Shown here in pieces: positions 18,829 through 28,017 of a DNA stretch of 64,000 nt. Below the pieces are notes generated by a model. The model saw nothing but the letters and a program-made list of their open reading frames with translations. It made no database searches and was not told where the DNA came from. The position numbers and the translations under genes were made by a program. Positions within the stretch are counted from its first letter, which is position 1; the number at the start of each line of letters is the position of its first letter. Source of the stretch: Rhizobium sp. TH2 (lineage in GTDB: Bacteria; Pseudomonadota; Alphaproteobacteria; Rhizobiales; Rhizobiaceae); NCBI RefSeq assembly GCF_024707525.1, contig NZ_CP062231.1, positions 1,860,001-1,924,000 of the forward strand. Reading direction: 5' to 3'.

Positions 18829-19415
18829 TGCGGTTGCGATTCCTGTTGCTGCTCTGGGTTCTGATTTGGATCGTCCGCGGTTGGCGGTTCGGCTGGCGTC
18901 TCTGCGCCGGTCTTGGCAAGCTCTTTCATCTCCTTGACGAGTGAATCCGGCTTGCCGTCGATGACGCGATGGATGTCCGATATGACCGGCTTGCCGTCCT
19001 CGGTGACGACATCAAAATGGACTTCGGAGACCGCATCCTTGCCGGGATCCTCGGCATAGCAGCTCATAAGCTTGAAGGTGGCCTTCACGTCGCTGACGCC
19101 AGCAGATTCCGGCGCGGCGACGATGGCCATATCCTTGAGCGGGCAGCCGTCTTGGCTGTTGGTGATCACGTCATAGCCGAACGGGCCGCCGCCCTCGTCG
19201 TAGATCGGATATTTCTCGGCTTCACGATAAGCGGCAACAAAATCCTTCGAGAACAGGACGATGTGGTCCTTGTCGAAATAGTCCTTGCCCTCGGGCGGCT
19301 TGTCGCTCCAGAGCTGGGTGGCGAGATCCATGATCGCCTTCACCGGCTCGTCGGGTCCTGCCCAGGCCGGTGTCGCCGATATGAGTGCGATGGCGATTGC
19401 TAACGCCTTCTTCAT
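18825..19415 (-). CDS. Secreted protein with Gln/Pro-rich tail, first of a tandem pair
   Basis: 196 residues. Signal peptide MKKALAIAIALISATPAWA, then a domain shared with the downstream gene (EPVKAIMDLATQLW; KYPIYDEG; YDVITNSQDGCPLKDM; VHFDVVTEDGKPVISDIHR). Unlike its partner it ends in about 25 disordered residues rich in Pro, Gln and Glu. AAGGA precedes the ATG at about 8 bases. A palindromic repeat lies 82 bases upstream, between this gene and the divergent icd. Function unknown; the two proteins may act together in the periplasm. Confidence 0.8.
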   Translation of the reverse strand: MKKALAIAIALISATPAWAGPDEPVKAIMDLATQLWSDKPPEGKDYFDKDHIVLFSKDFVAAYREAEKYPIYDEGGGPFGYDVITNSQDGCPLKDMAIVAAPESAGVSDVKATFKLMSCYAEDPGKDAVSEVHFDVVTEDGKPVISDIHRVIDGKPDSLVKEMKELAKTGAETPAEPPTADDPNQNPEQQQESQPQ

Positions 19416-19496
19416 GGAAAATTCCTTCCCGGGTGATTCCCGCCCTGTGATGCAAGACGTGGAACACGGCCGAGAAATTCCGTCAATTCGATGGTG

Positions 19497-19769
19497 GGAG
19501 CCTTTCTTTGTTGACCGGATACAGTTCTGTTGGCTTCAAGCGGAGTCGGATGGTCGACCGGCCGGCGCGCGTCGTAGCCAGATCTACGGCCAAGCCGGCC
19601 GGTCGATCAGGCGGCCCGTTTCAGCCAACCCGAAGGGCCGGGCATCTTTCCGCCAGGCTCAGAGGCGATCGGCTCGGCCGTACATCTGGTACGACCTTCG
19701 CCAATCGCCTTGGTCCTGACGAAAATCTGTCCCGGCAGAACTGTATCCGTTCAACAAAGAAAGGCTCCA
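19497..19769 (+). repeat. 273-bp multi-hairpin repeat, copy 1
   Basis: Bounded by 33-bp inverted arms (GGAGCCTTTCTTTGTTGA... at 19497 and its complement ending at 19769; 32 of 33 positions pair). Inside are further inverted repeats: GACCGGCCGG/CCGGCCGGTC around 19557-19608 and GGCGATCGGCT/GCCAATCGCC around 19663-19713. The core of about 190 bases is repeated in inverted orientation at 55848-56124. It lies between divergent genes and carries no gene. It resembles rhizobial intergenic mosaic elements in style; I cannot name the family. Confidence 0.85.
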
Positions 19770-19876
19770 AACGAATATCCCGTTTGCGTCCCGGTTTGTC
19801 GATGTTATAGGCAAGCCATCCGCCTATTTGCGGCGCGCTTCCCACGCCGCGGCCACCCAAGGAAAGAGGAAATTCC

Positions 19877-21091
19877 ATGAGCAAGATCAAGGTCGCAAAC
19901 CCCGTCGCCGATCTCGACGGCGACGAGATGACGCGCATCATCTGGCAGCTGATCAAGGACAAGCTGATCCATCCCTATCTCGATCTTGACATCGATTACT
20001 ACGACCTCTCGGTCGAGCACCGCGACGCCACCAACGACAAGGTGACGGTCGATGCGGCAAACGCGATCAAGAAATACGGCGTCGGCATCAAATGCGCGAC
20101 GATCACGCCCGACGAGGCGCGCGTCAAGGAATTCAACCTCAAGGAAATGTGGAAGAGCCCCAACGGCACCATCCGCAACATCCTCGGCGGCGTGATCTTC
20201 CGCGAGCCGATCATCTGCAAGAACGTGCCGCGCCTGGTTCCGGGCTGGACCAAGCCGATAGTGGTCGGCCGCCATGCCTTTGGCGACCAGTACAAGGCGA
20301 CCGATTTCAAGTTCCCCGGCAAGGGTACGCTGACCATGAAGTTCGTCGGCGAGGACGGTTCGGTCATCGAGAAGGAAGTCTACAAGTCGCCCGGATCAGG
20401 CGTTGCCATGGGCATGTACAATCTCGATGAATCGATCAAGGAATTCGCCCGCGCCTCGCTGATGTACGGCAAGATGCGTGGCTGGCCGGTCTATCTCTCG
20501 ACCAAGAACACCATCCTCAAGGTCTATGACGGCCGCTTCAAGGATATTTTCGAGGAAATCTACCAGAGCGAGTTCAAGGCCGATTTCGACAAGCTCGGCA
20601 TCACCTACGAACACCGCCTGATCGACGACATGGTCGCTTCAGCGCTGAAATGGTCCGGCGGTTATATCTGGGCCTGCAAGAACTATGACGGCGACGTGCA
20701 GTCCGACACCGTGGCACAGGGCTTCGGCTCGCTCGGCCTGATGACCTCGGTGCTGCTGACGCCGGATGGCAAGACCGTGGAAGCCGAAGCCGCCCACGGC
20801 ACGGTCACGCGCCATTACCGCCAACACCAGAAGGGTCAGGAAACCTCGACCAATTCCATCGCCTCGATCTTCGCCTGGACCCGTGGCCTCGCGCACCGCG
20901 CCAAGCTCGACGATAACGCCGAACTCGCCAAGTTCTGCGATACGCTGGAGAAGATCTGCGTCTCGACCGTCGAAAGCGGCTTCATGACCAAGGACCTGGC
21001 GCTGCTGATCGGTCCCGACCAGCCCTGGCTCTCGACCACCGGCTTCCTCGACAAGATCGACGAAAACCTCAAGAAGGCGATGGCTGCCTGA
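19877..21091 (+). CDS. icd: NADP-dependent isocitrate dehydrogenase
   Basis: 404 residues, the homodimeric eukaryote-like type of IDH found in rhizobia. Motifs: [27 protein letters not shown] for substrate binding, [14 protein letters not shown] with metal-binding Asp residues, and [14 protein letters not shown] for NADP contact. It converts isocitrate to 2-oxoglutarate in the TCA cycle. GAGGAA precedes the ATG. A bidirectional terminator separates it from the convergent flagellin gene. Confidence 0.97.
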   Translation: MSKIKVANPVADLDGDEMTRIIWQLIKDKLIHPYLDLDIDYYDLSVEHRDATNDKVTVDAANAIKKYGVGIKCATITPDEARVKEFNLKEMWKSPNGTIRNILGGVIFREPIICKNVPRLVPGWTKPIVVGRHAFGDQYKATDFKFPGKGTLTMKFVGEDGSVIEKEVYKSPGSGVAMGMYNLDESIKEFARASLMYGKMRGWPVYLSTKNTILKVYDGRFKDIFEEIYQSEFKADFDKLGITYEHRLIDDMVASALKWSGGYIWACKNYDGDVQSDTVAQGFGSLGLMTSVLLTPDGKTVEAEAAHGTVTRHYRQHQKGQETSTNSIASIFAWTRGLAHRAKLDDNAELAKFCDTLEKICVSTVESGFMTKDLALLIGPDQPWLSTTGFLDKIDENLKKAMAA

Positions 21092-21115
21092 GACCAGGTG
21101 CATCCTGACAAAACA

Positions 21116-21152
21116 AAGGCCCGGCTTTGCAAAAAAAGCCGGACCTTCCTTT
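21116..21152. terminator. Bidirectional terminator between icd and flagellin
   Basis: CCGGCTTT (21121-21128) pairs with AAAGCCGG (21135-21142), flanked by AAGG/CCTT pairing. A runs on one side and TTCCTTT on the other allow use from both strands by the convergent genes. Confidence 0.75.
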
Positions 21153-21155
21153 AGA

Positions 21156-22109
21156 TCACCCCAACAGCGACAACAAGTTCCGCGGTGCCGCGTTGGCGAT
21201 CGACAGCGCACTGTTGGCGAGGCTCTGCTGGACATCGACGGCGCGTAGCCGCGAGGCCGCCGAATTCATATCGGCATCGACAAGACGGCCCACACCCTTG
21301 TCCAACGTCTGCTGCAGGTCGGCGACGAAGCCCTGTTGCATCTCGATGCGTGAAACGAGCGAACCCAAATCGGCGGATGCATCGGTCATTGCGATCAGCA
21401 TCCGGTCGGTGACCGAGAGCATCTCGCTGACCTGGGCTCGCGTGGTGCTTGCATCAAGCTTGATCTCGGTATGGAGCGTCTGGTTGCGGCCATTGATCAG
21501 TACCCAATCGGTGGTGGCCCCGACATCGGCGGCATAGGCGGCATTGGTCAGGATGCCGGCATTGGAATCCTCGTCGATGAGATGATTGGTGCCGTTTCCG
21601 TTCCACATCGAATAGACCATCGTCTGGACCGAGACATTGCCCTGGGAGTCACGGCCGAACGACCCGACGATCTGGCGGCCGGCGTCATCCGCGGCGGTCC
21701 TGCGAACCAGCCAGTTTTCGCCGTTGAAGGAGGCAGCTTCGGCGATCGTCCTGAGTTCGCTCTTGAGTTCGGTGATTTCGCTGTCGAGTTTGGGGAAGTT
21801 GGTGCCCGCCTCATGCGCGGTGATCAGTTTCCTCTTGATCTCCTCGACCACGTCGATTGCCATGGTCATGCCGGTATAGGCGGTGTCGACGGCGGCGGCG
21901 CCGATGCCCAATCCGTCCTCGGCGGCGGCAAGCGCGCGGTTGTCTGAGCGCATCATCGTGGCGATGGACCAATAGGCGCTGTTGTCGGCGGCGGTCTGCA
22001 CACGAAGACCCGTCGCGATTTCCTGCTGCCTGTCGGTGCGCGCACTGGTGATCGAACGCAATTGGTCGACGGTGAACGTCGCACCGGCGTTGGTGAGAAT
22101 ACTGGTCAC
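21156..22109 (-). CDS. Flagellin, GTG start
   Basis: 317 residues reading (M)TSILTNAGATFTVDQLRSI at the N-terminus and SLANSALSIANAAPRNLLSL at the C-terminus, the two conserved coiled-coil ends that build the filament core. DNSAYWSIATMMRSDNRAL is the classic rhizobial flagellin segment. The variable centre is short. The GTG at 22107-22109 has GGAAG about 6 bases upstream and gives the canonical MTSILTN start; a longer frame to 22187 does not. It stands alone here, away from any flagellar cluster, so may be an extra or minor filament subunit. Confidence 0.92.
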   Translation of the reverse strand: MTSILTNAGATFTVDQLRSITSARTDRQQEIATGLRVQTAADNSAYWSIATMMRSDNRALAAAEDGLGIGAAAVDTAYTGMTMAIDVVEEIKRKLITAHEAGTNFPKLDSEITELKSELRTIAEAASFNGENWLVRRTAADDAGRQIVGSFGRDSQGNVSVQTMVYSMWNGNGTNHLIDEDSNAGILTNAAYAADVGATTDWVLINGRNQTLHTEIKLDASTTRAQVSEMLSVTDRMLIAMTDASADLGSLVSRIEMQQGFVADLQQTLDKGVGRLVDADMNSAASRLRAVDVQQSLANSALSIANAAPRNLLSLLG

Positions 22110-22327
22110 GGCTACTTCCGAACTAAATACGTGGACTTTACAAATTGCCTGACTGATACCGGAACCGATCCGTCGAGCATCATGCAACGACGGCGGAGAA
22201 CACCCGGTATGGTTAATGTAGAATGCAGGTCTATGCTTAACGCTGGGTAAAGCGGTACCGGAAGAGACAAAATTTCTTCGGTTGCCATGCTTTTTGAGTT
22301 TGGGTCACAGTTTCGGGGAGGGCGTGC

Positions 22328-24013
22328 GTGGACGATACCGGGCAACTCAAAATCCTCGTCATCGGCGGCTACGGCACATTCGGCAGCAGGCTGGTGGAGC
22401 TTCTGGCAGATGAAGCGAGACTGCATGTGATCGTCGCCGGACGATCACTCGAAAAGGCCCAGGCACTGTGCGATGAGCTGGCTGCGGCTGCCATACTCAT
22501 ACCCTACGCCCTCGATCGCGACGGCGACATGGGCAAGGCTCTTGCCGAACTGAGGCCCGATATTCTCGTTGATGCGACGGGGCCGTTCCAGGCCTATGGC
22601 GATGATCCCTATCGGTTGGTCCGGCAATGTATCGCACATGGCGTGAACTATCTCGATTTCTCGGATGGCAGCGCCTTTGCCCGTGATATAAGCGCATTCG
22701 ACGCGGAGGCGAGGGCGGCCCAGGTTTTCGTGCTCTCAGCCGCAAGTTCCTCACCGGCGTTGAGTGCCGCGGTGGTCCGAGAACTGGCGAAAGGGATGGC
22801 CTCGGTCGAGCATGTCGAGGGCGGTATCGCGCCGTCGCCGTTCGCGGGCATCGGGCTTAACGTCATCCGCGCGATCGCAAGCTATGCCGGCAAGCCGGTA
22901 AGACGGATGCTGGGCGGGCAGTTCGAAAGCGGGTACGGCCTCACGGAATCACGGCGCATGACGATCTGCCCGCCGGGCCATCTACCGCTTGGCTCCCGCC
23001 GGTTCGCGCTGGTTGACGTGCCCGATCTGGTGCTGCTTCCCGAAGCCATGCCAAGCCTGAAATCGGCGTGGTTCGGTGCGGGCACCGCGCCGCAAATCTA
23101 TCTCGGGATTTTGATGGCACTGGCCTGGCTCACGCGGCTGAAATTGCTGCCCGGCCTTTCCGCGTTCGCCGGCCTGTTTCATTCCGTGGCCAATCGCTTG
23201 ACATGGGGCGAGCGTCGCGGCGGCATGTTCGTGAAGGTGTCGGGCCGCGATACGGAGGGCAGGGCTGTCATCCGCTCATGGCATCTCATCGCCGAAGGCG
23301 ACACGGGGCCTTCAGTGCCTGCGATGGCGATCGACGCGATCATCCGCAAATGCCTCGCCGGTCACCGCCCGGAGACTGGTGCGCGGGCGGCCACCGAGGC
23401 GTTGTCACTTGCCGATTTCGAGCGCGGTTTTGCCGTCAAGAACATCGTCACCGGCATCCGTGAATCCTCGGAAAAAAGCGATCCTCTGTACAAGCGCATT
23501 CTGGGCACAGGCTGGGACCAACTGCCCGAGCAAATCCGGGACGTCCATACCGTCGAGACCAGTCGAACCTTCACAGGCCGGGCGCAAGTGTCTCGTGGGC
23601 GTGGCCTTATCGCCCGCATCGTCGGCGCCCTCTATCGTTTTCCTCGGGAAGGCTCGGAAATCCCGGTTCAAGTTCTTCTCGAACGGCGTGGAGATGGCGA
23701 ACTCTGGCAACGAGATTTTGCAGGCCGTATCTTCCGCAGTCGGCAACGCGAGGGTGGCGGGCGCAGCGAATACCTGATCGACGAACGTTTCGGCCCGGTC
23801 TCCGTGGGATTGGCGCTTGTCACCAAGGAGGGACGGCTGGAATATATCGTCCGCCGCTGGAGTTTCCTTGGGCTTCCCATGCCCATGTTCATGGCGCCGG
23901 GCGGGCGGACATTCGAGTTCGTCCAAGACGGCCGCTTTCGTTTCCACGTCGAGATCGCTCATCCCTGGTTCGGCCTCGTCGTACGTTATCAGGGCTGGCT
24001 GGAGGACGCCTGA
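22328..24013 (+). CDS. Saccharopine-dehydrogenase-like oxidoreductase with DUF4166-type C-terminus
   Basis: 561 residues from a GTG with GGGAGGG about 7 bases upstream. Residues 1-150 are a Rossmann NAD(P) domain (ILVIGGYGTFGSRLVELLA, then VDATGPFQAYGDDPYRLVR), as in saccharopine dehydrogenase-like proteins. A linker of about 200 residues includes one hydrophobic stretch (YLGILMALAWLTRLKLLPG). The last 170 residues (from about 390, KRILGTGWDQLPEQIRDVH) match the DUF4166 pattern. It is more likely a membrane-associated redox enzyme of unknown substrate than a lysine-pathway enzyme. It is divergent from flagellin. Confidence 0.8.
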   Translation: MDDTGQLKILVIGGYGTFGSRLVELLADEARLHVIVAGRSLEKAQALCDELAAAAILIPYALDRDGDMGKALAELRPDILVDATGPFQAYGDDPYRLVRQCIAHGVNYLDFSDGSAFARDISAFDAEARAAQVFVLSAASSSPALSAAVVRELAKGMASVEHVEGGIAPSPFAGIGLNVIRAIASYAGKPVRRMLGGQFESGYGLTESRRMTICPPGHLPLGSRRFALVDVPDLVLLPEAMPSLKSAWFGAGTAPQIYLGILMALAWLTRLKLLPGLSAFAGLFHSVANRLTWGERRGGMFVKVSGRDTEGRAVIRSWHLIAEGDTGPSVPAMAIDAIIRKCLAGHRPETGARAATEALSLADFERGFAVKNIVTGIRESSEKSDPLYKRILGTGWDQLPEQIRDVHTVETSRTFTGRAQVSRGRGLIARIVGALYRFPREGSEIPVQVLLERRGDGELWQRDFAGRIFRSRQREGGGRSEYLIDERFGPVSVGLALVTKEGRLEYIVRRWSFLGLPMPMFMAPGGRTFEFVQDGRFRFHVEIAHPWFGLVVRYQGWLEDA

Positions 24014-24096
24014 CAAAACCCTGTGGGTTGCCGCTTTTCTTCACACGCGTATCCCGAATCCTTGCTAGAAAGACCGTCGCGGCGACGAGGAATGGA

Positions 24097-25602
24097 ATGA
24101 CGGCAGGTATCGACATGGGCACGGGCGCGAGCGGCGAAAGCTCGGAGCTCGATCTGGAGGAATTGCTGGCGACGCGCCTTCTGGTGCAGGGCAATTCCGG
24201 CTCGGGAAAGTCGCATCTGTTGCGCCGCCTGCTCGAACAATCCGCCGGCTGGGTGCAACAGGTGATCATCGATCCCGAGGGCGATTTCGTCACGCTGGCC
24301 GACCGCTATGGCCATGTGGTGATCGAGGGCGAGCGCAGCGAGGCCGAGCTTCTCGGCATTGCCGCACGCGTGCGCCAGCATCGCGTCTCCTGTGTGCTGT
24401 CGCTAGAGGGCCTCGATGTCGAGGACCAGATGCGCGCCGCCGGCATCTTCCTCAATGGCCTCTTCGATGCCGAACGCGACTATTGGTATCCGGTACTTGT
24501 GGTGGTCGACGAAGCGCAGATGTTCGCCCCCGCCGTCGCCGGCGAAGTGACGGACGAAGTGCGCAAGCTGTCGCTCGGGGCCATGACCAACCTGATGTGC
24601 CGTGGCCGCAAACGTGGGCTGGCCGGTGTGATCGCCACCCAGCGCCTCGCCAAGCTCGCCAAGAACGTGGCGGCCGAGGCCTCCAACTTCCTGATGGGCC
24701 GCACCTTCCTCGATATCGACATGGCGCGCGCCGCCGACCTGCTCGGCCTCGACCGGCGCCAGGCGGAAATGTTCCGTGACCTGCCGCGCGGCGCCTTCGT
24801 GGCGCTCGGCCCTGCGCTGACCAAGCGGCCGGTCAAGGTGCAGATCGGCAAGGTCGAGACCTCGGCGCGCTCTTCGAGCCCCAAGCTCATGCCGCTGCCC
24901 GAGGCGATGGAGGACGCGGCCGACTTCATCCTGACGCCCGATCCCGCCGAATTCGCCCGCCCGATCGCCCGCTACATCCAGCCCGCGCCACGGCCGGCCA
25001 CCGACATCCTCGCCGAACTCTCGAAGCCGCGTTCGGAGGAGCCAGTCACAACCGAATCCCGTCCGAAGCGCGCCGAACTGACACCAGAGGAACGCGAGTT
25101 GCAGGTCTCCTCCGCGCTTGCCGATGTCATGGAAAGCGCCAACGCCTTCCGCACGGATGCGGAACTCTATCAGGATTTCCTCGTCCGCTGCCGCATCCGC
25201 CGCCTCGTCGGCACGCAACTGTCGCTTGCCGATTTCCGTGGGCGGCTTGCCGTCATCCGCTCCGGCGCCGACGCGGAAACCATGGCGTCGGACGCCTGGG
25301 CCAAGACCCTTACCTTGAGTCATGCCGTAACGGATGACCTCAAGGCGGTCTTCCTGATGCTGGCCAATGCCGCGCTCAACGGCCAGCCGTGCCCGCCGGA
25401 CGCAGCGATCGCCCGCAGTTATGGCACCCACTCGGTCCGCCGCGCCCGCCGTCTTCTCGGCTATTTCGAAGAACAGGGATTGGTCGTTGTCCACCAGGAC
25501 CGGCTCGGTGGGAGGATCGTGGCGTTTCCGGATTTGGGCGTGGAGACGCTGCCGGGCAATCCAGATGCGCCGGAGCAAGAGGCCCGCGACGCGGCGGAAT
25601 AA
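24097..25602 (+). CDS. HerA/FtsK-type ATPase
   Basis: 501 residues; GAGGA precedes the ATG at 24097. Walker A is VQGNSGSGKSHLLRR (about residues 29-43) and Walker B YPVLVVVDEAQMFAP. CRGRKRGLAGVIATQRLAKL carries the sensor region and a conserved Arg-rich segment of HerA/VirB4-like ATPases. The C-terminal 200 residues look like a separate helical region with a winged-helix-like end (AIARSYGTHSVRRARRLLG). Probably a DNA- or protein-translocating hexamer; no nuclease (NurA) or toxin partner lies alongside, so its role is open. Confidence 0.8.
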   Translation: MTAGIDMGTGASGESSELDLEELLATRLLVQGNSGSGKSHLLRRLLEQSAGWVQQVIIDPEGDFVTLADRYGHVVIEGERSEAELLGIAARVRQHRVSCVLSLEGLDVEDQMRAAGIFLNGLFDAERDYWYPVLVVVDEAQMFAPAVAGEVTDEVRKLSLGAMTNLMCRGRKRGLAGVIATQRLAKLAKNVAAEASNFLMGRTFLDIDMARAADLLGLDRRQAEMFRDLPRGAFVALGPALTKRPVKVQIGKVETSARSSSPKLMPLPEAMEDAADFILTPDPAEFARPIARYIQPAPRPATDILAELSKPRSEEPVTTESRPKRAELTPEERELQVSSALADVMESANAFRTDAELYQDFLVRCRIRRLVGTQLSLADFRGRLAVIRSGADAETMASDAWAKTLTLSHAVTDDLKAVFLMLANAALNGQPCPPDAAIARSYGTHSVRRARRLLGYFEEQGLVVVHQDRLGGRIVAFPDLGVETLPGNPDAPEQEARDAAE

Positions 25603-25682
25603 GATAGCTTCGTTTTGTGACCTGGCGATGGTATCGTTGTCACTCGGGCAGTGATCCCATGGGTCACCGTGACGGGGGACGG

Positions 25683-26531
25683 ATGAACGGAATCAACCAT
25701 CTCGTTTTGGCAGGTCATGACCTTGGCGCGATGCGCCGAACCTACGAGGCGATGGGTTTCAAGATTTCGCCTCCGGGGCAACATCCCTTCGGCACCGGCA
25801 ACACGATCATCCAGTTGCACGGCAACTATCTCGAGCTTCTCGCCGTCACCGTTCCAGAGGCGATTGTCGAGCATAGACCGGGTGTCTTTTCGTTCTCCGC
25901 CTTCAATCGGGATTACCTAAGCCGCCATGAGGGTTTTTCGATGGTTGTCCTGGACTCCAGGAATGCTGGGGCCGATCGGAAAAACTGGGCCGCGCGGGGC
26001 TTGCCGCAATATGAAGCCTTCGAGTTCTCGCGGCCAGCCAAGCTTGCAAGCGGCGAAGATGTCACGGTAGGCTTTTCGCTCGCCTTCACATCGAATAGTG
26101 CCGCACCATGGCTGGGCCTTTTCGCCTGCCAGCACTACAATGCCTCATTCTACCAGCAGCCGGAGAACCAGGAGCACAGCAACGGCGCGCGGACCGTCAG
26201 CGAGGTCTGGGTCTCGGGCGAGGGCGCATTGGGGTTGAGAGACTATTTCGAGATCGTCACCGGCACCCACGGCACCCATCCAGGCGACGGCCGCGTCGTG
26301 TTCTCAACGGCAACGGGCGACATCGTCCTATCGTCCGCCGAGGCCTTCCGCGCCGCGTTCGGCCACCCGCCTTCGAACATGCAGGATGGGCCCCATCTGG
26401 CGGGCTATACGATCGCGGTCAGCAACCTGGATGCGCTAAGGCACATCGACGGCACGCGGGTCGGCGAGAAGTTGGTTGTTGATCCATCGCATACCTTCGG
26501 CACCTGCCTGGCGTTTGCCGAACAAAGGTGA
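25683..26531 (+). CDS. Glyoxalase-like (VOC) domain protein
   Basis: 282 residues from the ATG at 25683, which follows a GGGGGA. The N-terminus MNGINHLVLAGHDLGAMRRT and the following GNTIIQLHGNYLELLAV match the glyoxalase-like group with an expanded single-chain VOC fold. A second half has LGLFACQHYNASFYQQPENQ and AGYTIAVSNLDALRHIDG. Likely a cytoplasmic metal-dependent enzyme of unknown substrate. Follows the HerA-like gene by 80 bases on the same strand. Confidence 0.8.
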   Translation: MNGINHLVLAGHDLGAMRRTYEAMGFKISPPGQHPFGTGNTIIQLHGNYLELLAVTVPEAIVEHRPGVFSFSAFNRDYLSRHEGFSMVVLDSRNAGADRKNWAARGLPQYEAFEFSRPAKLASGEDVTVGFSLAFTSNSAAPWLGLFACQHYNASFYQQPENQEHSNGARTVSEVWVSGEGALGLRDYFEIVTGTHGTHPGDGRVVFSTATGDIVLSSAEAFRAAFGHPPSNMQDGPHLAGYTIAVSNLDALRHIDGTRVGEKLVVDPSHTFGTCLAFAEQR

Positions 26532-26562
26532 TCAGACGGCGCGTCACGCGACGGCAGAGTGA

Positions 26563-26928
26563 TTAATCGATTTCGATGCCAAGCTCAGTCCGCAGCTTCT
26601 TGGTCAATGACTTCGCAACGGTCTTGTAGGATCGCAGGATGTAGATCTGCAGATCCTTCGCGGGCAAGTCCGCCTCGCTCGACACCGACACCCATTGCCG
26701 CTTTGCGAAATAGGGCGCCTGGATAATGCCGTCCATGGCCGTGAGAATCTCGAACGACTCCTCGGGCACTTTGAAGACGATGTTGGCATCGTCATTGCCC
26801 GGGCTGTGGAGAAGTGTGAAGACCTTGCCGCCGACTTTCGCGACGCGCGATCCCCACTGATCGACGAAGGCGACGCCAGGCTGCTTGCCGGCGAATGCAT
26901 CGAATTGGGCTTGGTTGAAGAGCGACAT
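26563..26928 (-). CDS. MmcQ/YjbR-family DNA-binding-like protein
   Basis: 121 residues with the YjbR fold pattern: FAGKQPGVAFVDQWGSRVAK, IVFKVPEESFEILTA, and a C-terminal AKDLQIYILRSYKTVAKSLT helix. The fold (double-wing) suggests nucleic-acid binding but its role is not established. AGGAGG lies 5 bases before the second of two adjacent ATGs, so 26928 is preferred to 26931. Confidence 0.85.
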   Translation of the reverse strand: MSLFNQAQFDAFAGKQPGVAFVDQWGSRVAKVGGKVFTLLHSPGNDDANIVFKVPEESFEILTAMDGIIQAPYFAKRQWVSVSSEADLPAKDLQIYILRSYKTVAKSLTKKLRTELGIEID

Positions 26929-26996
26929 CATGACCTCCTGCGACTCGGGATCGAGTGCGGACTGTCCCTGAAATCGCTGATACCTTCAACAGGCAA

Positions 26997-27022
26997 GAGG
27001 CGCGCGGTTGCCCGCGCGCCTC
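26997..27022 (-). terminator. Hairpin downstream of terC
   Basis: GAGGCGCGCGG and CCGCGCGCCTC form an 11-bp GC-rich stem with a four-base loop just beyond the terC stop. On the minus strand it is followed by only a weak T-rich tract (TTGCCTGTT), so termination may be partial. Confidence 0.5.
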
Positions 27023-27033
27023 ACGTTTGCCGG

Positions 27034-28017
27034 TCAGTGGCTTTCGGCGAGCTTCTCGTTCCGGGTTGCCCACATCGAGCCGATGATGCCAGTCGCGAGG
27101 ATGGCAAGCGTCACGCCCAGCGACAGGGTCGGCGGAATTTTCGCGATGCCGAGCATGTCGGCGACGAAGATCTTCGAACCCACGAAGACCAGCACCGCGG
27201 CAAGCGCATATTTGAGATAGGCGAAGCGGTGGATGAGGGCGGCAAGCGCGAAATAGAGGGCGCGCAGGCCGAGGATCGCGAAGATGTTCGACGTATAGAC
27301 GATGAACGGATCGGTGGTGATCGCAAAGATCGCCGGGATCGAATCGACCGCAAAGACGAGGTCGGCGAGTTCCACCATGATCAACGCCAGGAAGAGCGGC
27401 GTAATGAAGGTCTTCATCCTTCCGGTCGCCGCGTCGGGCTCGCGGATGACGAAGCGCTCGCCGTGCAATCGCTTGGTCACGGGCAGCCTGCGGCGCAGGA
27501 ACTTCAGCACCGCATTGTCTTCGAGATTGCCGTCATGGCCGGACGAGAACAGCATGCGGATGCCGGTGATCACCAGGAAGGCCGCGAAGATGTAGAGCAC
27601 CCAGTGGAAATTCTCCACCAGAGCGGCACCGCCCGCGATCATGATGCCGCGCAGCACGATGACGCCGAGGATGCCCCAGACCAGCACCCGGTGCTGGTAT
27701 TGTCGTGGAATGGCGAAGTAGGAGAAGATCATCGCGATGATGAAGATATTGTCCATCGCGAGCGACTTTTCGACCACGAAGCCGGTCAGATATTCGAGCG
27801 CGGGCTGTTCGCCTGATTGAAACCAGATCCAGCCGCCGAAGGCGACGCCGATGGTGATATAGAAGGTGGAGAGAAGCAGGCTATGCCTGATGCCGATCTC
27901 CTTGGAGCCCTTGTTGAGGACGCCGAGATCGAGCGCGAGGAGAGCGAAGACAAGGGAGATGAACACGGCCCACATCCATGCGGGCGTGCCGAGTAGCGAC
28001 AATTCGAGTAAATGCAT
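27034..28017 (-). CDS. TerC/Alx-family integral membrane protein
   Basis: 327 residues with about eight hydrophobic segments. TerC hallmarks: EKSLAMDNIFIIAMIFSYFA near residue 85 and VELADLVFAVDSIPAIFAIT near 220, the paired acidic motifs used for metal transport; the C-terminus KLAESH is short and charged. Alx/TerC proteins export manganese or supply it to secreted enzymes. I looked for the manganese-sensing yybP-ykoY riboswitch upstream and could not recognise one. It is divergent from rpsD. Confidence 0.92.
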   Translation of the reverse strand: MHLLELSLLGTPAWMWAVFISLVFALLALDLGVLNKGSKEIGIRHSLLLSTFYITIGVAFGGWIWFQSGEQPALEYLTGFVVEKSLAMDNIFIIAMIFSYFAIPRQYQHRVLVWGILGVIVLRGIMIAGGAALVENFHWVLYIFAAFLVITGIRMLFSSGHDGNLEDNAVLKFLRRRLPVTKRLHGERFVIREPDAATGRMKTFITPLFLALIMVELADLVFAVDSIPAIFAITTDPFIVYTSNIFAILGLRALYFALAALIHRFAYLKYALAAVLVFVGSKIFVADMLGIAKIPPTLSLGVTLAILATGIIGSMWATRNEKLAESH

